Source: Gibbula magus
Lineage: Eukaryota > Mollusca > Gastropoda > Trochida > Trochidae
Assembly (NCBI GenBank): GCA_936450465.1
Contig: OW388294.1
Coordinates: 70,094,075-70,158,074, forward strand
Length of the DNA stretch: 64,000 nucleotides
Reading direction: 5' to 3'
In this document: positions 39,769 through 52,737 of the stretch, piece by piece
Layout of the letters: every line of letters begins with the position of its first letter
Numbering within the stretch: the stretch's first letter is position 1
Made by a program: the position numbers and the translations under genes
The notes under the pieces: model-generated
Told to the model about the DNA's origin: nothing
Seen by the model: the letters and a program-made list of their open reading frames with translations, nothing else
The model's database searches: none

Positions 39769-42179
39769 ACGTATCAAGAAACTATCCCATCACAAAATTA
39801 AATCATCTATCCGACCATGCATTTGATTTGGTTATTACAAGGACTTATATTATGTCCTTAGTTATTGTACCATTTCATCTTTATACATTTGTAGCGTTTG
39901 TATCTATAGCGTTTTGATACGCTCATAATCGTATCTCTTGGAAAGTTTCAGGAATTTCATTAATATTTCAAGCACATTTTGGTTGCAAAAATTGCATTTT
40001 CAGACACACTTGAATTGTTCAGTGTACGAAACGAGTTTCACGATGAAGGCCTTCATAGCAGCTTAACTCTCATTTCAGCCCGGCATGTAAATAAGAATAT
40101 AAAGCAAATAATAAGGGTCTTAAATATATCTCGTCAAGGCTATTTGGTTCTACCAAAATCCCTTCTCGTTCAGACTTCAATAGCAGGTAGAAGCAAATGG
40201 GATAATTATGAGTAATAACATTACACAAGTGTTTAGTTTGCTTGGAATGTTTAAAAAAAACGAACATAAATTGCCATTATGCGGATGACTTAGAACACAT
40301 TCCTCCCTAAGCTGTATAAAGAAACTCAAGGTAAGCTGATGTGGGCTGTATAAACAAATTTACGACAATTTTATTGGTCGCAATTCTATAGAAATCACCC
40401 CTTCCGCTCTTGCTCTCTAATTAAATTTGTTAGGGCGAAATTACCGACATCCAAATAGCGGAGGGATGATAGTTAGACGGGTAATTCCTCGGTAATTCCT
40501 TCATGAACAGAGTGGCTGGGATAGCACAAGTGTAGCGGCTCGTGAGGGGATTCATTACCCCCTGTATTGAGGGGGGATTGCTTCAAGATGGGGTAGCAGC
40601 GTTACACTGTCATTCGGAACTAGTAGACATGATGTACATACCTCGAATACCCAGCACAATCATCTTATGCATGCGGTTTCTGCTCCTTATATATGATGTC
40701 TGTGCACAACGTTTATTGCATAGTTTTTTTGCTGACATTATTCATTATCATATGATTCATATCTAATGACATTATTTACCGTTCTATATTTAACGTCTTT
40801 CACGACATTTATTGGACTTTTTGAAGGGTTTATTGTATGTGCATTATCATTTCTAACGGATGTGCGTGTCATTATGTAGACTTCTGTGATTTCTCATTTT
40901 ACATTTGTTAACATTAACACGTTGATTGAAGTGTTTAACTGTCATTGTTATGCTTATGTATCCCGTCATTTACGTCCTTGTTTCATCTTTTCATAAGAAC
41001 ACAAAGAGTTGTCGTTTTCATTTCTCAAATAAGTAAACCCAATCCAAGGTATAGATATAGATATAGACAAAAGTGCTGATAAATAAACGAAATAGAAACC
41101 AAACGATGTAGACCGTGTTAAATGAAATCGACATGAAAATAAATTGACACATCGATTGACTAAGAACACAATCTGTTGATGGATAATTTCAATAGGTAAA
41201 GACAATGATCTCTTTTAGTATTGAGCAGTCCATCAAAGGAAAATACGACATATCATCTTATTTATAACTTTTCTTCTTTACTAATCTAAACAAACATAAC
41301 TTCTTGTCCGCAAGCTGACACATTTCTTACATAACATTACACTAACTGTATACAAACTAATGACTGCACGTGCAAGCAGCGTTCAGACTAACGGGTTGCA
41401 CAATTGTGAGAAAACTGAGAAAGTTTTGTGTTATTTCACGACATATGGAACCACTTGATCGCTTAATCAATTTCACCTGTCCATCAGCATAGTTGACATC
41501 GTCACGTGACACGCGGCGATCCGTGACGTCATTGCACGTGGTGGCCTGTCACCGGACTGAGAAATATGGCCAGAGGCCTTTATCAGTCATCATGTAGCAG
41601 GTTCATCGCCACGACAAGAATGTGCGTTAATTTATTAGGATATTAACTTTCAAAATAAATCTGTAATTTCTGTTTACCATATGGGTAATGGATCGCGATG
41701 GCCAACTAATCTATCAAAACATGGTGGAAATATTGTGTAATTATGAGTCGTGCGTCACAGAAAATATTCAGAGTTGATATAAGTAACATTAACCGCACGT
41801 GCTGTATCCTATACATATGTTGTGCTTGTGTAAACCAATAAATATAATTATATATGCACATCGATTTTAATAGCTTTGAACCCCAATTTTAAAACAAGCT
41901 ATTTGCTTGTTTATTCCTTTAACAACGTGCACATTGACACATACAGCAGTACAAGAATGTTAAATGGGTATTATGTTATGAGCTCATACTGAAGATATGA
42001 ATATTCTTTTTGCAAATATTTTAGGTCTTCAATACAGAATTCATGAAGACCTATAGTGTTATTATTTTATTTTTGTTTTAATTTAACAAGTTTGATATTG
42101 GAAAAATAGAGAAAATAGAGAATTTTAGATTCTGAATTTAACCCGTAGTTTCTAAAAAGTTTCACTCTGCAAATGAAAT
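39769..42179. other. Large intron or upstream region, no gene seen
   Basis: Short chance frames only. Positions 41490-41600 form a GC-richer island (GGTGGCCTGTCACCGGACTG, CACGTGACACG) without an open frame, a candidate regulatory segment. Confidence 0.4.
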
Positions 42180-42273
42180 ATCATCCTCGATAATCCAGAG
42201 TATACGTTCCGATAATCTACACTATATATAGTGTACATTATCAGAACGTATACCCTGAATTATCGAGGATGAT
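42180..42273. repeat. 94-bp near-perfect palindrome
   Basis: TCATCCTCGATAAT at the left mirrors ATTATCGAGGATGA at the right. The arms continue through AGTATACGTTC / GAACGTATAC to a loopless centre ACTATATATAGT near 42220-42231, with only a few mismatches. Confidence 0.88.
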
Positions 42274-45200
42274 CAAATATTCGTGGATGAATTGCCCCAG
42301 AAGCAAATTTCATATTAAAATACGGATATTGGGTAAATGGAAATTGTAACAAATTTATAGACATGATGAAAAACACTTATGATTGAGCCCGAGAATAACC
42401 TTTGAACATGCATGTGTGGTATACAATATACTAAACTGAAAATCATGAACAAAGGTAATAAACTAGTTTATATACAAATATAAATATAAATCTTTAAGAA
42501 GTGATACAATTACTGTTAAGTGTAATAGAATGAAATTAAGTGTAGCAAATCTTGTTTTAAGAATAACATTTGACAGTAAATTTTATCTTAAGTAAATACA
42601 AAGCCTATGGTAATTTGATAAAGTCCATTTGGATGATTATCACTGACTGAAATAATTTTAGCAAAGCAAAATGTTGCAGTTTCTAAGAATAAAATTGTCT
42701 CAGTTAATTTGTTATAACATTTATAAATTTTAAGTTAAGAATATTTACTGAATTCATATATAAATTTAATGATTATTATATGTTATATTATTATATAATA
42801 TGATAATTTCTCTAAATAAGAAATGTGAGTGCATATGATAACCTAGAAAATATCTATCCCACCAAAGGTAGCATGTTATTACGAGAGTCGAGGTTAGCGC
42901 TAAACATTATACAAGCGCAATAATATCTTCAATATCTGGACTGGAATAATTTCCATGATGACCTTGGCAGAGAAGAGCGTTCTGTCGGCGAGTTGAAAGA
43001 GCTAGATGTGCAAGAAAATCACAAAATCAATAGAAACCCAGTGCAATAAATCTTCATATAATAACTTTCACAATAACCACCGGGGCTTCAAATTGCGTGA
43101 CTTGGGGGATCAATTCAAAAGCAAGCGAACGTCATGTAGGATAAAATATGGACACTGAGAGACACTTCATGCCTTAAATAACTCATTCGTTTTTCAAATT
43201 TCATGGTAATGAATTTAAATTACAAAATAGTCAGGGAAAATGTATCGGGGAAAGAAAATTAAGGTTGAAAATAAAACTCTCCGTCAGAACTCTATTTTAT
43301 TTCAAGCCCAGTCGAGCACGGTCGAAAAAGTGTCCAGTAAAATCGAGCATCGTTTGAGAAGCGCCTAATGTTGGGCGGGCCAATACCCATGGGACGCCCT
43401 GCGTGGAAATTGAAGTTGTAATTTAGCAGCGCTGTGCAGCTACAACGTTGAAGCCAGTGTAGTTGCAGCGCCTGCGTGGACGAAGCGAGGCTGATCTAAT
43501 TTAACCGTGTAATGCCTTCTTCAGCCCTCTCTTGTTCAGACCACAGAACAAGCGGTTAATTATATTAACAGACATAATCAGATTGTGCAATGATCAAGAC
43601 TTGCTTAATATTTAATGACGGGATCCCAGCCAGCAAAATGCACTCTCTTCCTCATTACGATAATAGCGCGGCGTTTTACTAATCAAATATTTATGTAGAA
43701 CGGGGAAATCGATCCAGGCCAGTTTTTGACTTGCCGGAGTGGCCTGTCACGGCTGCCCCCTACCCTCGTCAACTTGGGGGATAAAAGCAAACTGGTTCCA
43801 GATTTACGGACCCCGGGGATCCACGGAATATCAAAAATACCAATTATGTTTCATAATTTGTCCGCTGGCTGCTACGGCGATGTCTAAAAGCGAATGGTTG
43901 GACCACTTGGGAAATGTGACTTGATTGCCGAATAAAACAACTGATAGTGAACTGGTTGTAATTATTTAACATAATCATGTATTATTGTTGCGATTCTCTG
44001 ACTAGTTGATGGTTTAATCACATACAGAAGCAGATTATGGTTTATAACAATTTGCAGTGTTATTATGGGTCATAAAGGCCCAGAGTTGGACGATCTGTTA
44101 GTATACACATTTCCATGTTTCTAATGTTAACATAATACAATATTAATCTTTAAATAGACAAATTCAAATGGATGTTTTATATCATGAAAAAATATGAACA
44201 TGAAAGAAGAAAATAAAAGAATTTGCTACTTATTATGTTAAAAATATTTTCAATTAAAAAATTGTACATAAATAAGCATTTCAGAAATGCGCAATACGAA
44301 ATCACGTTTTTATTCATGTATACCGCACGAAAATAATGCTCCTAACACTTCCAGTTGAAAACATAAAACATTCAACGCCAATGTTAAATTTCACTATAAC
44401 GTTCTAAAGGAGATTTATATTTCCTAAGGACAGTAACTATCTTTGTTTATAAAAGAAATTCACGAAAACAATATGAAAATGCCATGAATTCAACTTTTAT
44501 TTAATTTGCATAATGACAAAGGAGAGTATTTGCAGAAATATTAAATGAACATAAACCGTGATAATGCACTGTAATCATCATCAATTTTAGCAATCTTTAA
44601 GTTTGAATATCTGTCCGCATTATCTACATATCATACTAAACCAATTAATGTAAGCGAGAAGTTGAATCTTAAAAATATTAATATAAATAATATGAAAGCG
44701 AGTGCATTCATTAACATGATCAGTTACATTTAAAGCACGTATTGTTAAAGTTAAAAAGGATGTTTGCAAAAATGATTTCACGAAAACAATGTTACTGCAT
44801 ATATACACGTCAAACGAAGACAAAACTCATAAATCCTTTAAAATAAACATGCATTTATCATGACGTCGTTGCAAGAAATTCACGAAACCTGTTAACTGTC
44901 TTCCCATTATTTGTGCAAAATAATTAAAGCAATTAATTTAACCACAAAACCACACGTAAATATATGCAGAATAAAAATGCATATTTCTATGCATCTGATA
45001 AACACAATTTAAGAAAATTTCTGATAAAGACCCTTAACATCATCAAATAATCTTATGATAACCACCCTCTACAATTTGAATACGCTAAGATGTTCTTTTT
45101 ATATAGACACTTAATATTTAATAAATTACGAAAACTTGTAACTTCATCAATTAAGTTCCCATAAACATGAAGGAAGGCATGTAGTATGTCAGCATAATGC

Positions 45201-47732
45201 GGACAGGCAGTGCGGACATGAAGTGTGTGTGGCGGGCATCACTCTGTCAGTGCGGGCCAGGGAGGGCATTCAGCACGTGGATATGTCTACACCCTGCATG
45301 TGCAACATGTCCGCTCTAGCCATGCTACACGTGCATCATGTTTCCTCTCCAGTGTTAATTGGGGAAACAGTCGGTTATCTAACTATCCGAGACTTCTGGA
45401 TTTCTCAAGCTTTTATTACTAGGACTATATGTGTACGGGTTCTCGACATTGTCAATTAAAGAAATCTTTGTCGCTATACATCATTGTTTCATTACTTCAT
45501 CGTGACGTGTGACGTTTTCATCTTCTTTTAATGTTTTGTTAGAAATTACTCAATGTTATAATTATATATTAAATTTAATTGCATGTTCATCTAAAGAGGA
45601 TTAGTTTGCAGCAGACTGCATTCAAATATTCTGATGTAAATTCAGTGTAAATTTGATGAGTTAACAAGATTTTAAAATATCCACGTCTTAAAAATATATA
45701 ATAATTGCCGTGTATATTCATGAACTTACGAAGACATTGAATATTTGTTCCATTTTTCAATTAAAGATTTTCTGAAGTGTTTGCTATAATAATTTTATTA
45801 ATTGAAACAAACGTTTTTGCGTTGTCATATTGAGATATATCCAAATAATATTAAACAAAAATCCATAATTTTTTACTAAAAAGTGTATTTTTCTTCAATT
45901 TCATATTATCATTGTCAAGTTGCTGTTTTATGCACAACTGGAATCAATAATTTTTTAAGACATTATGTACACAGTTCTAGTGGATATACTCAGTTATTTG
46001 CTGGAGAAGGAAGCAATGCCCTGAACATTAACAAATAAAAATCATGTCTATATCGAATATTTATACACATTTTTCTCGAGGTAGTGATTTATAGTTCAAT
46101 GCTGTTGGGCAATATTGCAGCCATTAGCCATATTTTTCGAAGTTAACGTGGCAAGTTGATCATCATGTTGCATTGCATGGTAATGCTGTATAGTTTTAAT
46201 CAATTCAAAAAATATTTTAATTCTTAAACACGTTTTCCGACAGTGTCATAATCGTTCATCACGTTCCAAATTATAAGTTACAGTGACGTTAATGTTTTAT
46301 TCATTCACATCTTAAAATATCATAATTGCTTTTCCATTTATAATTTTTTTAATCATTAAACAGTTATTGTGCACAGTCTGCGTTTTGACATATACGAGGC
46401 TTTGGTCTAATCATAAGGTAGTCAGACTGGAGCCACCATTCAAGTATTCACGAGAACAAGCATATGTGAATAAAAACTCAAATGTAAATCCAGAATTAGT
46501 AGTTTTTTTATACTTTAAACGACTGTTTTACGAGATAGATTTATTCAGTAATTTAGGCATTAGGCTCATAACACATTCAATTTACAAGAGATTAAATAAA
46601 TATACGTGTAGAGTACAGTTACAGTTTAATGTTTTATCTTATTATTATTAATTTTAATATATATTGATATTGTTCGATGACAACAGCCATTGTTAAGCAC
46701 TTTGGTTCTCTTTCTATAAAATAGAGCTTCAATACAGTCTAGGGACTCTTTATCAAGTCTAGATTACTGAAATATACCACACACCTGCAATACCATGAAC
46801 GTAAACGTAAGAAAGCATTCGATTATCTAAAAAAAACAAAAACATATTCCAAAGACGTTAATTTACATCAATACCATAGCATCCATGTGAACTTGGATGA
46901 GGTAATACTTTTAACCGTATTTGGGTGACTTTAAATGACTTAATTTGAATATCTCTATCTCTGCCGATGTAAAAACAATCCATTTAAACTACAAGCACTT
47001 AGCTGAGCACCGCCAAAATGTACAGCTTGATTTCATAAAGAATTACCGTCGTATTTTTTCATGAATAAATAATTTCACCCTCATAAAATTCGGAGTAACT
47101 CCATTCTGTTATAATTTTATTATCATATCATTTTAGTATTCCTGTGTGAAAATATGTTGACATAACTCTCCAAATATGAAGCCCTGCATTTCCAAATGTA
47201 AAATTTAACACGATAATTGGAGTGACAATTTGGAAAAAGAATTTAATATTTCATTTGCACATGGCCTATTAGCCGTATGAGTAGTCAATGTTAATTTCAG
47301 TTTACATATAACGGGCTGGCGTCCCATGGCTGGGCGAGATTACAGCACAGCGGTTCAGATCAACTCGGCTAAATCTCGTAAAGGGAATTTGTAGAAGGGA
47401 CGTTGTGGAATTACGTCATAGCAGGAAGCTAGATGCTGTGTCACATCGAGTCACCGTCATGCAGATACACTGTATACAACATACACATTGCTTCTGTATG
47501 CATACGACAGGGAGAAGAGTGGGGAGGTTTAATGCCGCCTTCAAGAGTAGCATTGAAAGGTGAAAATCCACAAAGCCTATTGGAGTGGAACCTGCGCGCA
47601 TCGGCTAGAACTGCCGAAACATGGGTGACACTGTACTGAATTTCCCAAACCAAACCCATGGTTTGCTGCAAGTTTACAGTTCTCTACAGCAGACAAAGTT
47701 GCGGACCGAGTAGAGAGAAACCTCAAAAGCAG
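42274..47732. other. Large intron or upstream region, no gene seen
   Basis: Mostly AT-rich. GC-richer islands stand out at 43300-43540, 43620-43930 and 45180-45350 but contain no recognisable protein. Positions 47290-47690 look like an old dispersed repeat: the motif ACATTGCTTCTGTATGCATAC recurs in altered form near 48960, and ACATGGGTGACACTG resembles the family B element. Confidence 0.4.
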
Positions 47733-48872
47733 CAAGATTCAAGATAAAATATTTGGATCTAGGACAATTGCCACCCGGACAATTGCCACCCAGACAATTC
47801 CCACCGGCCAATTGCCACCCGGACAATTACCACCTAGGACAATTCCCACCTAGGATAATTCCCACCCAGGACAATTGCCACCTAGGACAATTGCCACCCC
47901 CCAAAAAAAATATTTATGAGATTTAATACACTTTATTGTCATGATATCAACAACAAATATAAATATGATATGATATGTGATATAACATTCATTCTTCTTG
48001 TTCTTAACATTCTTTCTTTAGCAATGCTAAAGCACTACGATGCACTGGACTGGACTAGCACTGGACACTATGTATTTACATAACATTACATGTACTTAGC
48101 ATTCTTTCTTTAGCAATGCTAAAACACTACAATGCAGTGGACTGGACACTCGTGTATTTACATTCTAACGTTGTGAGAAACAGCACGGAGATAGTCCAAA
48201 CAGGCACGATTGGGATCAACTCAACTCAATTTCAAATGTTTGCCTTGTCATAACACTCATTATAATTGCATGGATTAAAATTAACTTCTAAACAGAGGTG
48301 TGTTTATACTGTGGAAAAGATCAACTCAACTCAATTTCAAATGTTTGCCTTCTCACAACACTCATTAAATAGCTCAACTTGTCAACCAAGCCAAGCCTTG
48401 ATTTATTTCTTAGAGTAATGTCTCAAAATTTCCTTTTTTTTAAGGGTGGCAATTGTCCTGGGTGGGAATTATCCTAGTTGGGGATTGTCCCAGGTGGTAA
48501 TTGTCCGGGTGGCAATTGGCCGGTGGGAATTGTCTGGGTGGGAATTGTCCGGGTGGCAATTGTCCTCCACCCAAAATATTTTTTTATTGCACAGACACCC
48601 ACATAGGGCAGAGTACAAATCTACAAACTAAACATGGAATAAGGACATTAGAGTAATAATATGTATATTGATATACGTTTAGTGATATGAGGTAGTATAT
48701 AATAAGGGAGAAATAAAACATTTGATGATACTGTAAGGCATTATGGTAATATATGGTAACATGCATATAGAGACAAAAGTGGTTAATATGTATTTATGAT
48801 GAGCTAAATCTAAGAGAGTACATGTCATAAAGCAATTTCCCTATGGTATTTGCATGTTGAATGTCCGGACTC
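47733..48872 (-). mobile_element. LINE 3' end, minus orientation, split by an insertion
   Basis: 48573-48872 is the reverse complement of the LINE end at 39452-39766. The LINE tail (GCAAGATTCAAGATAAAATA on the plus strand, 47733-47752) sits on the other side of the 818-bp element. The two parts therefore form one older copy interrupted after its A-rich tail. Confidence 0.75.
47755..48572. mobile_element. Nonautonomous element with reiterated GGACAATTGCCACC ends
   Basis: Flanked by AAAATATTT on both sides (47746-47754 and 48573-48581; 8 or 9 bp). The ends GGATCTAGGACAATTG and CAATTGTCCTCCACCC are imperfect inverses. The left 140 bp has about nine copies of GGACAATTGCCACCC variants and the right 130 bp about nine inverted copies. 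The interior contains CTCAACTCAATTTCAAATGTTTGCC twice and encodes nothing. Confidence 0.82.
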
Positions 48873-51800
48873 AAAACCAATCTCAGGAGGGTATCTGACG
48901 AGATGTTAATAGCAGTTGATACTCCTATGGTCGAAAATATTAGGTTCCTACAACACATACATTGCTTCTGAATACACACAGGAGGGAAATATATCTACTA
49001 GCTTGAATCCCTTTTACAAGACATCCTAAAGTTCATCTTACGAGTTCAGTCAAAGATAGAATTTCAGTATTTACTGAAGACAAATGTTAAAATGGTTTGA
49101 TGAAGTATGCTGTATACACTGTTATTCTTCAGTGTCAACGCTCGCTGTGGGACATGTTGACACACGGACATACGGACAGGTGACACGGACAGGGGTCTGA
49201 GAGACGCGAGTCGCACGTGAGAAAGTGACCAGAACACTGACCATCGTCCGAACCTCGCTCCATATCTTTCATCTGTCAAGTCAACTTGTGAGATATTACT
49301 TCATTGTTTGTGGAAGGGAAATCATTCTTCCCAAATTGGAGCCACATGAGACGACAACAATCCTGCCATCCGCCGCGGTCATCAGAGAGCTTGACCATTA
49401 ATCCGGCCAATCACTGACCCGCGTTTCGTTTTTCTCTGTGACCAACCCATTTGGACTATTCCGGCCATAAAGTGGCCAAACTCTCTAAATTCATTTATCA
49501 AACTTTCCCCTTACTCATGAGCTGACCAATGATTCTGTGGAATGACCAAAGCATGCCTAAGCTTGACCCTTATCAAATTCTGACTCCCTCCAAATACTGA
49601 CCACACCCCTCCCCTGGACCCCCGACCCCCGACCCCCGGGCGCCTCCACGTGGTCCAGTACAAGATAGACAGACCATGTTAGATTGCGGAGCTCGTAAAT
49701 CGCTGTGCCACCCAGTAAAGATGACAAAAGTGTTTAACTCCACTGTTCATCAGCTCATCACAACAAATAAACACCCCCTTAATCCACGGGGGCCTCCCAG
49801 TGAACGGTACTTGAAGGAGGGTGGTTACAAACTGTAATTAAGCTGCGCTTTTATTGCTTAGACACTCAATATTTTAAAGTAAAATTAAACACTCAATAAT
49901 TTAAATTAAATTAAATTCAAATTAATTTAAAAAGGAAGTTGTAAAAGAAAGTTCTTAAGAAAATTTAATGGATATTTTTTTCCAAGTTTAAATTTGAATT
50001 ATTCATCTAGTTTCCTCAAAGATATAATAATACCTCACTTGAAAATTTTAAAATCTTTTTAAATAGATCACGAGCATGATAATCGTATTGACTAATTAAA
50101 GTAAAACCGATTTGTTTCATTAGTTGAAGATGAAAACGCCCGGTTTTGCTTATATTTAAAAAAAAATCATCTCTATCAAGCCATCTGATCACAAAACATT
50201 TATAAAGCCACCATCTTACAAAATACATGTTTATGGATAATATTATCCACGCAGATAAGGTATACCTCTGCAGATATCTTCAAACCAATAGGTAGGTGGT
50301 CTGATTTACATTTCAATATAAGGCAGCACCACAGAGAAACTAATATTCTAATCCACTGTATCTGAGTAGTTTCTTTACGAGGCACCACGATTGCCTCTAT
50401 CTGTTGTAATAAAGCAGTGTTATCTGGCGATGGTGCGAGATAGGAGTTATCTGTATATACAGGGACGTCATACGATACGTGGAGGGGAGGGATGTGTTTG
50501 TCTAGTACACGCGCACATGACGCCATAACACACACAAATAAACACACACACGTGCGCGCCTCAACTTGTCAATACGCATCAACGTTATATGAGAAATATA
50601 ATTTAGATAAAAATAAGTTTATTGGTAAATATATACACAACTTATTATAAATCATTTTAGAAAAATATATTGCATATTTTCAGACTTATGAACATGCAAT
50701 ATTGAACTGATTAATCAATTTAAATATTAGTATTGCTTCTAAAAAATGAATCAACAAATTGAAGACATGAATGCATTTTAGATAATATAATCATCAAATT
50801 GTTTATGATATCAAATAAAGCTGAAGATATTATTTGGCTGTGGTCCATTATTGCGAATAAAGTAAGCTTTATCTTCAACCTATAACCAAAGGAAGTTATT
50901 AGTTTCCACCAAATCTCAAATGTACATTTTCGTTGTTTAACGTTATTTCAGTACATGAACATATACCGCATTAACCTACACATCTAGTATATATTCAGGA
51001 TATATTTTCTAATAAAGTTCCTAACCATGCAGTGATTACGACAAGGGCTTGCGGCGTTAAGTCTACTCTATTACTGTGTATTAAATTTAAAACGAATTTG
51101 GGAGCACAAGCTCAGAACTCATTACTCCGAATTGTTTTACTATATGAACTTATTCTGTATGAAATAACACGTCACGTATATTTCCAGCACAAAGTCTAGT
51201 ATAGTTCCCAGTCAGTTTCTATGACTGAAGTACGTGACGTTTAATAGCTGCACATGACGAGCGGTCAACAAAAAACAAACGACATGTACGTGAGGAAACT
51301 GCAAACATGTCACAAAGACAAAACAGCTTACGTCAAATCCGTTAAAATTCAACGTTATGACACTTGAAATTCAACCACGCACGCGCAAAGCGAACCAGAG
51401 CAGGTGACGGCCATTTTGAAAATTGTCTTTGTGGGGATAAATAGTTTCCGTGGGCCGGGTTGCAGCTTGAAGTTCGATCCATCAGGCGGGTCCCCTGTCA
51501 CTTGGAATCAGGAACCTATTTGTAAAGACACACAGCTAATTGAAAGACCTTCGTTTGTTTTAATGCTAAGCCTGCCCGGCTAAACCGGTGGAAATTGGCC
51601 CCTCTGGGTATGGCTCTGATCCAGACAGCACTTGCATGTGGTGTGATGTACAAGCTCGGGGAAATAGAACTTCATGCTCTGGGCAAGAAGTTTTTTTTAA
51701 TTGGTGAAACTTTTATTCAGGAAAAGTGAAGAAGAAGAAAACGTTCAAAGATTATGTTTGTAGTTTATCAATCAACAACTATAGCGATAAAATATCTGTT

Positions 51801-52022
51801 AGAAACTATAGTTTTGCTGTGGGCGAAACGATTGGGAAAAATAAAAGAATATATATGAACAAAATTAATTTTGTAAGGAGTGATATTTTACTGGGTTTTT
51901 TTTTCAATAACTAAATATTCACTAATCAACATATTCAAGGAACTTGAACTCGTGGAAACACTCATATTCATCTTGAAGAACATATTATTCAAAAAAGATG
52001 AGTACATGCCAAAGGTAAATTT
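48873..52022. other. Large intron or upstream region, no gene seen
   Basis: GC-richer stretches lie at 49120-49280 and 49330-49700, without a supportable frame. CCCGACCCCCGACCCCCGGG near 49621 is a short C-rich repeat. Positions 51400-51620 are another island. Confidence 0.4.
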
Positions 52023-52186
52023 CACAAAACAACCTTTAACACTAAGATTAACCTTAGTGCCATCTATTAACGCAGACCCCATTGCACAAAACACTAAAAT
52101 CACCTTATCCCACTAAGGCAGCCTTAGTGCAATGTTAAAGTATGTTACTAAGGTTAAGCTAAGTGTTAATTTACGTTGTTTTGAGA
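52023..52186. mobile_element. Miniature inverted-repeat element
   Basis: CACAAAACAACCTTTAACAC then TAAGATTAACCTTAG at the left mirrors CTAAGGTTAAGCTAAGTG then TTAATTTACGTTGTTTTG at the right. The element is about 164 bp and noncoding. CACTAAG also occurs at the ends of family B. Confidence 0.68.
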
Positions 52187-52713
52187 GATGGATAACGTCA
52201 TGGTTTGAAATGTTTGAAATCATTCGCTTTGTACATCAGAAACCTCTGTCTAAGTAACATTAATGGGTTTTTTTTTAATTCTAGCAAAGTATACATTTTC
52301 TGCAATAATCCCTAAGTATAGAAAATATTTGAAAATAGAAGCTGATCATTGCAAATGCGTTTCAGAGTAGTTACTTAGAACGTCGCAAAGTGAAATGGTA
52401 TAGTTTAGGGAAACAGCTTCAATGGAGGAGATCTAATACTGTACAACCTAGATGCTGTAGTCAGAAGCGTAAGATGGGTGTAAATGCATTATAACACAAG
52501 CACTTGCCAGATTTAATATTTAATTTGACTGCACCTATAGGATGACAGATTACTCTGAGTGGGGCTACAGACAGTCTAATGATTTTTGTGAGCGAGACTG
52601 TCACTAGGTCGTGATTTATCGAGATTTCTTAGCAGATCATAGGCAAAACGCCAGAAATTGTTGACATGAATCTCTACCTGGCCTTAGGGGACAGGTAGCT
52701 AGTAGAGGGGGGA

Positions 52714-52737
52714 GGGGGGGGGGGGGGGGGGGGGGGG
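52714..52737. repeat. 24-nt G homopolymer
   Basis: An uninterrupted G run within a G-rich 60 bp. CAGGTAGCTAGTAGAGGGG and CCGTAGCTAGTAGAAGGGGAC flank it as a short direct repeat. Its length in the assembly may be unreliable. Confidence 0.85.

Noticed and set aside
40600..40665. Possible minus-strand exon with GTATGT donor at 40639-40644 (MHKMIVLGIR)
   Set aside because: Does not match the neurobeachin region expected, the acceptor is weak, and there is no supporting neighbour exon.
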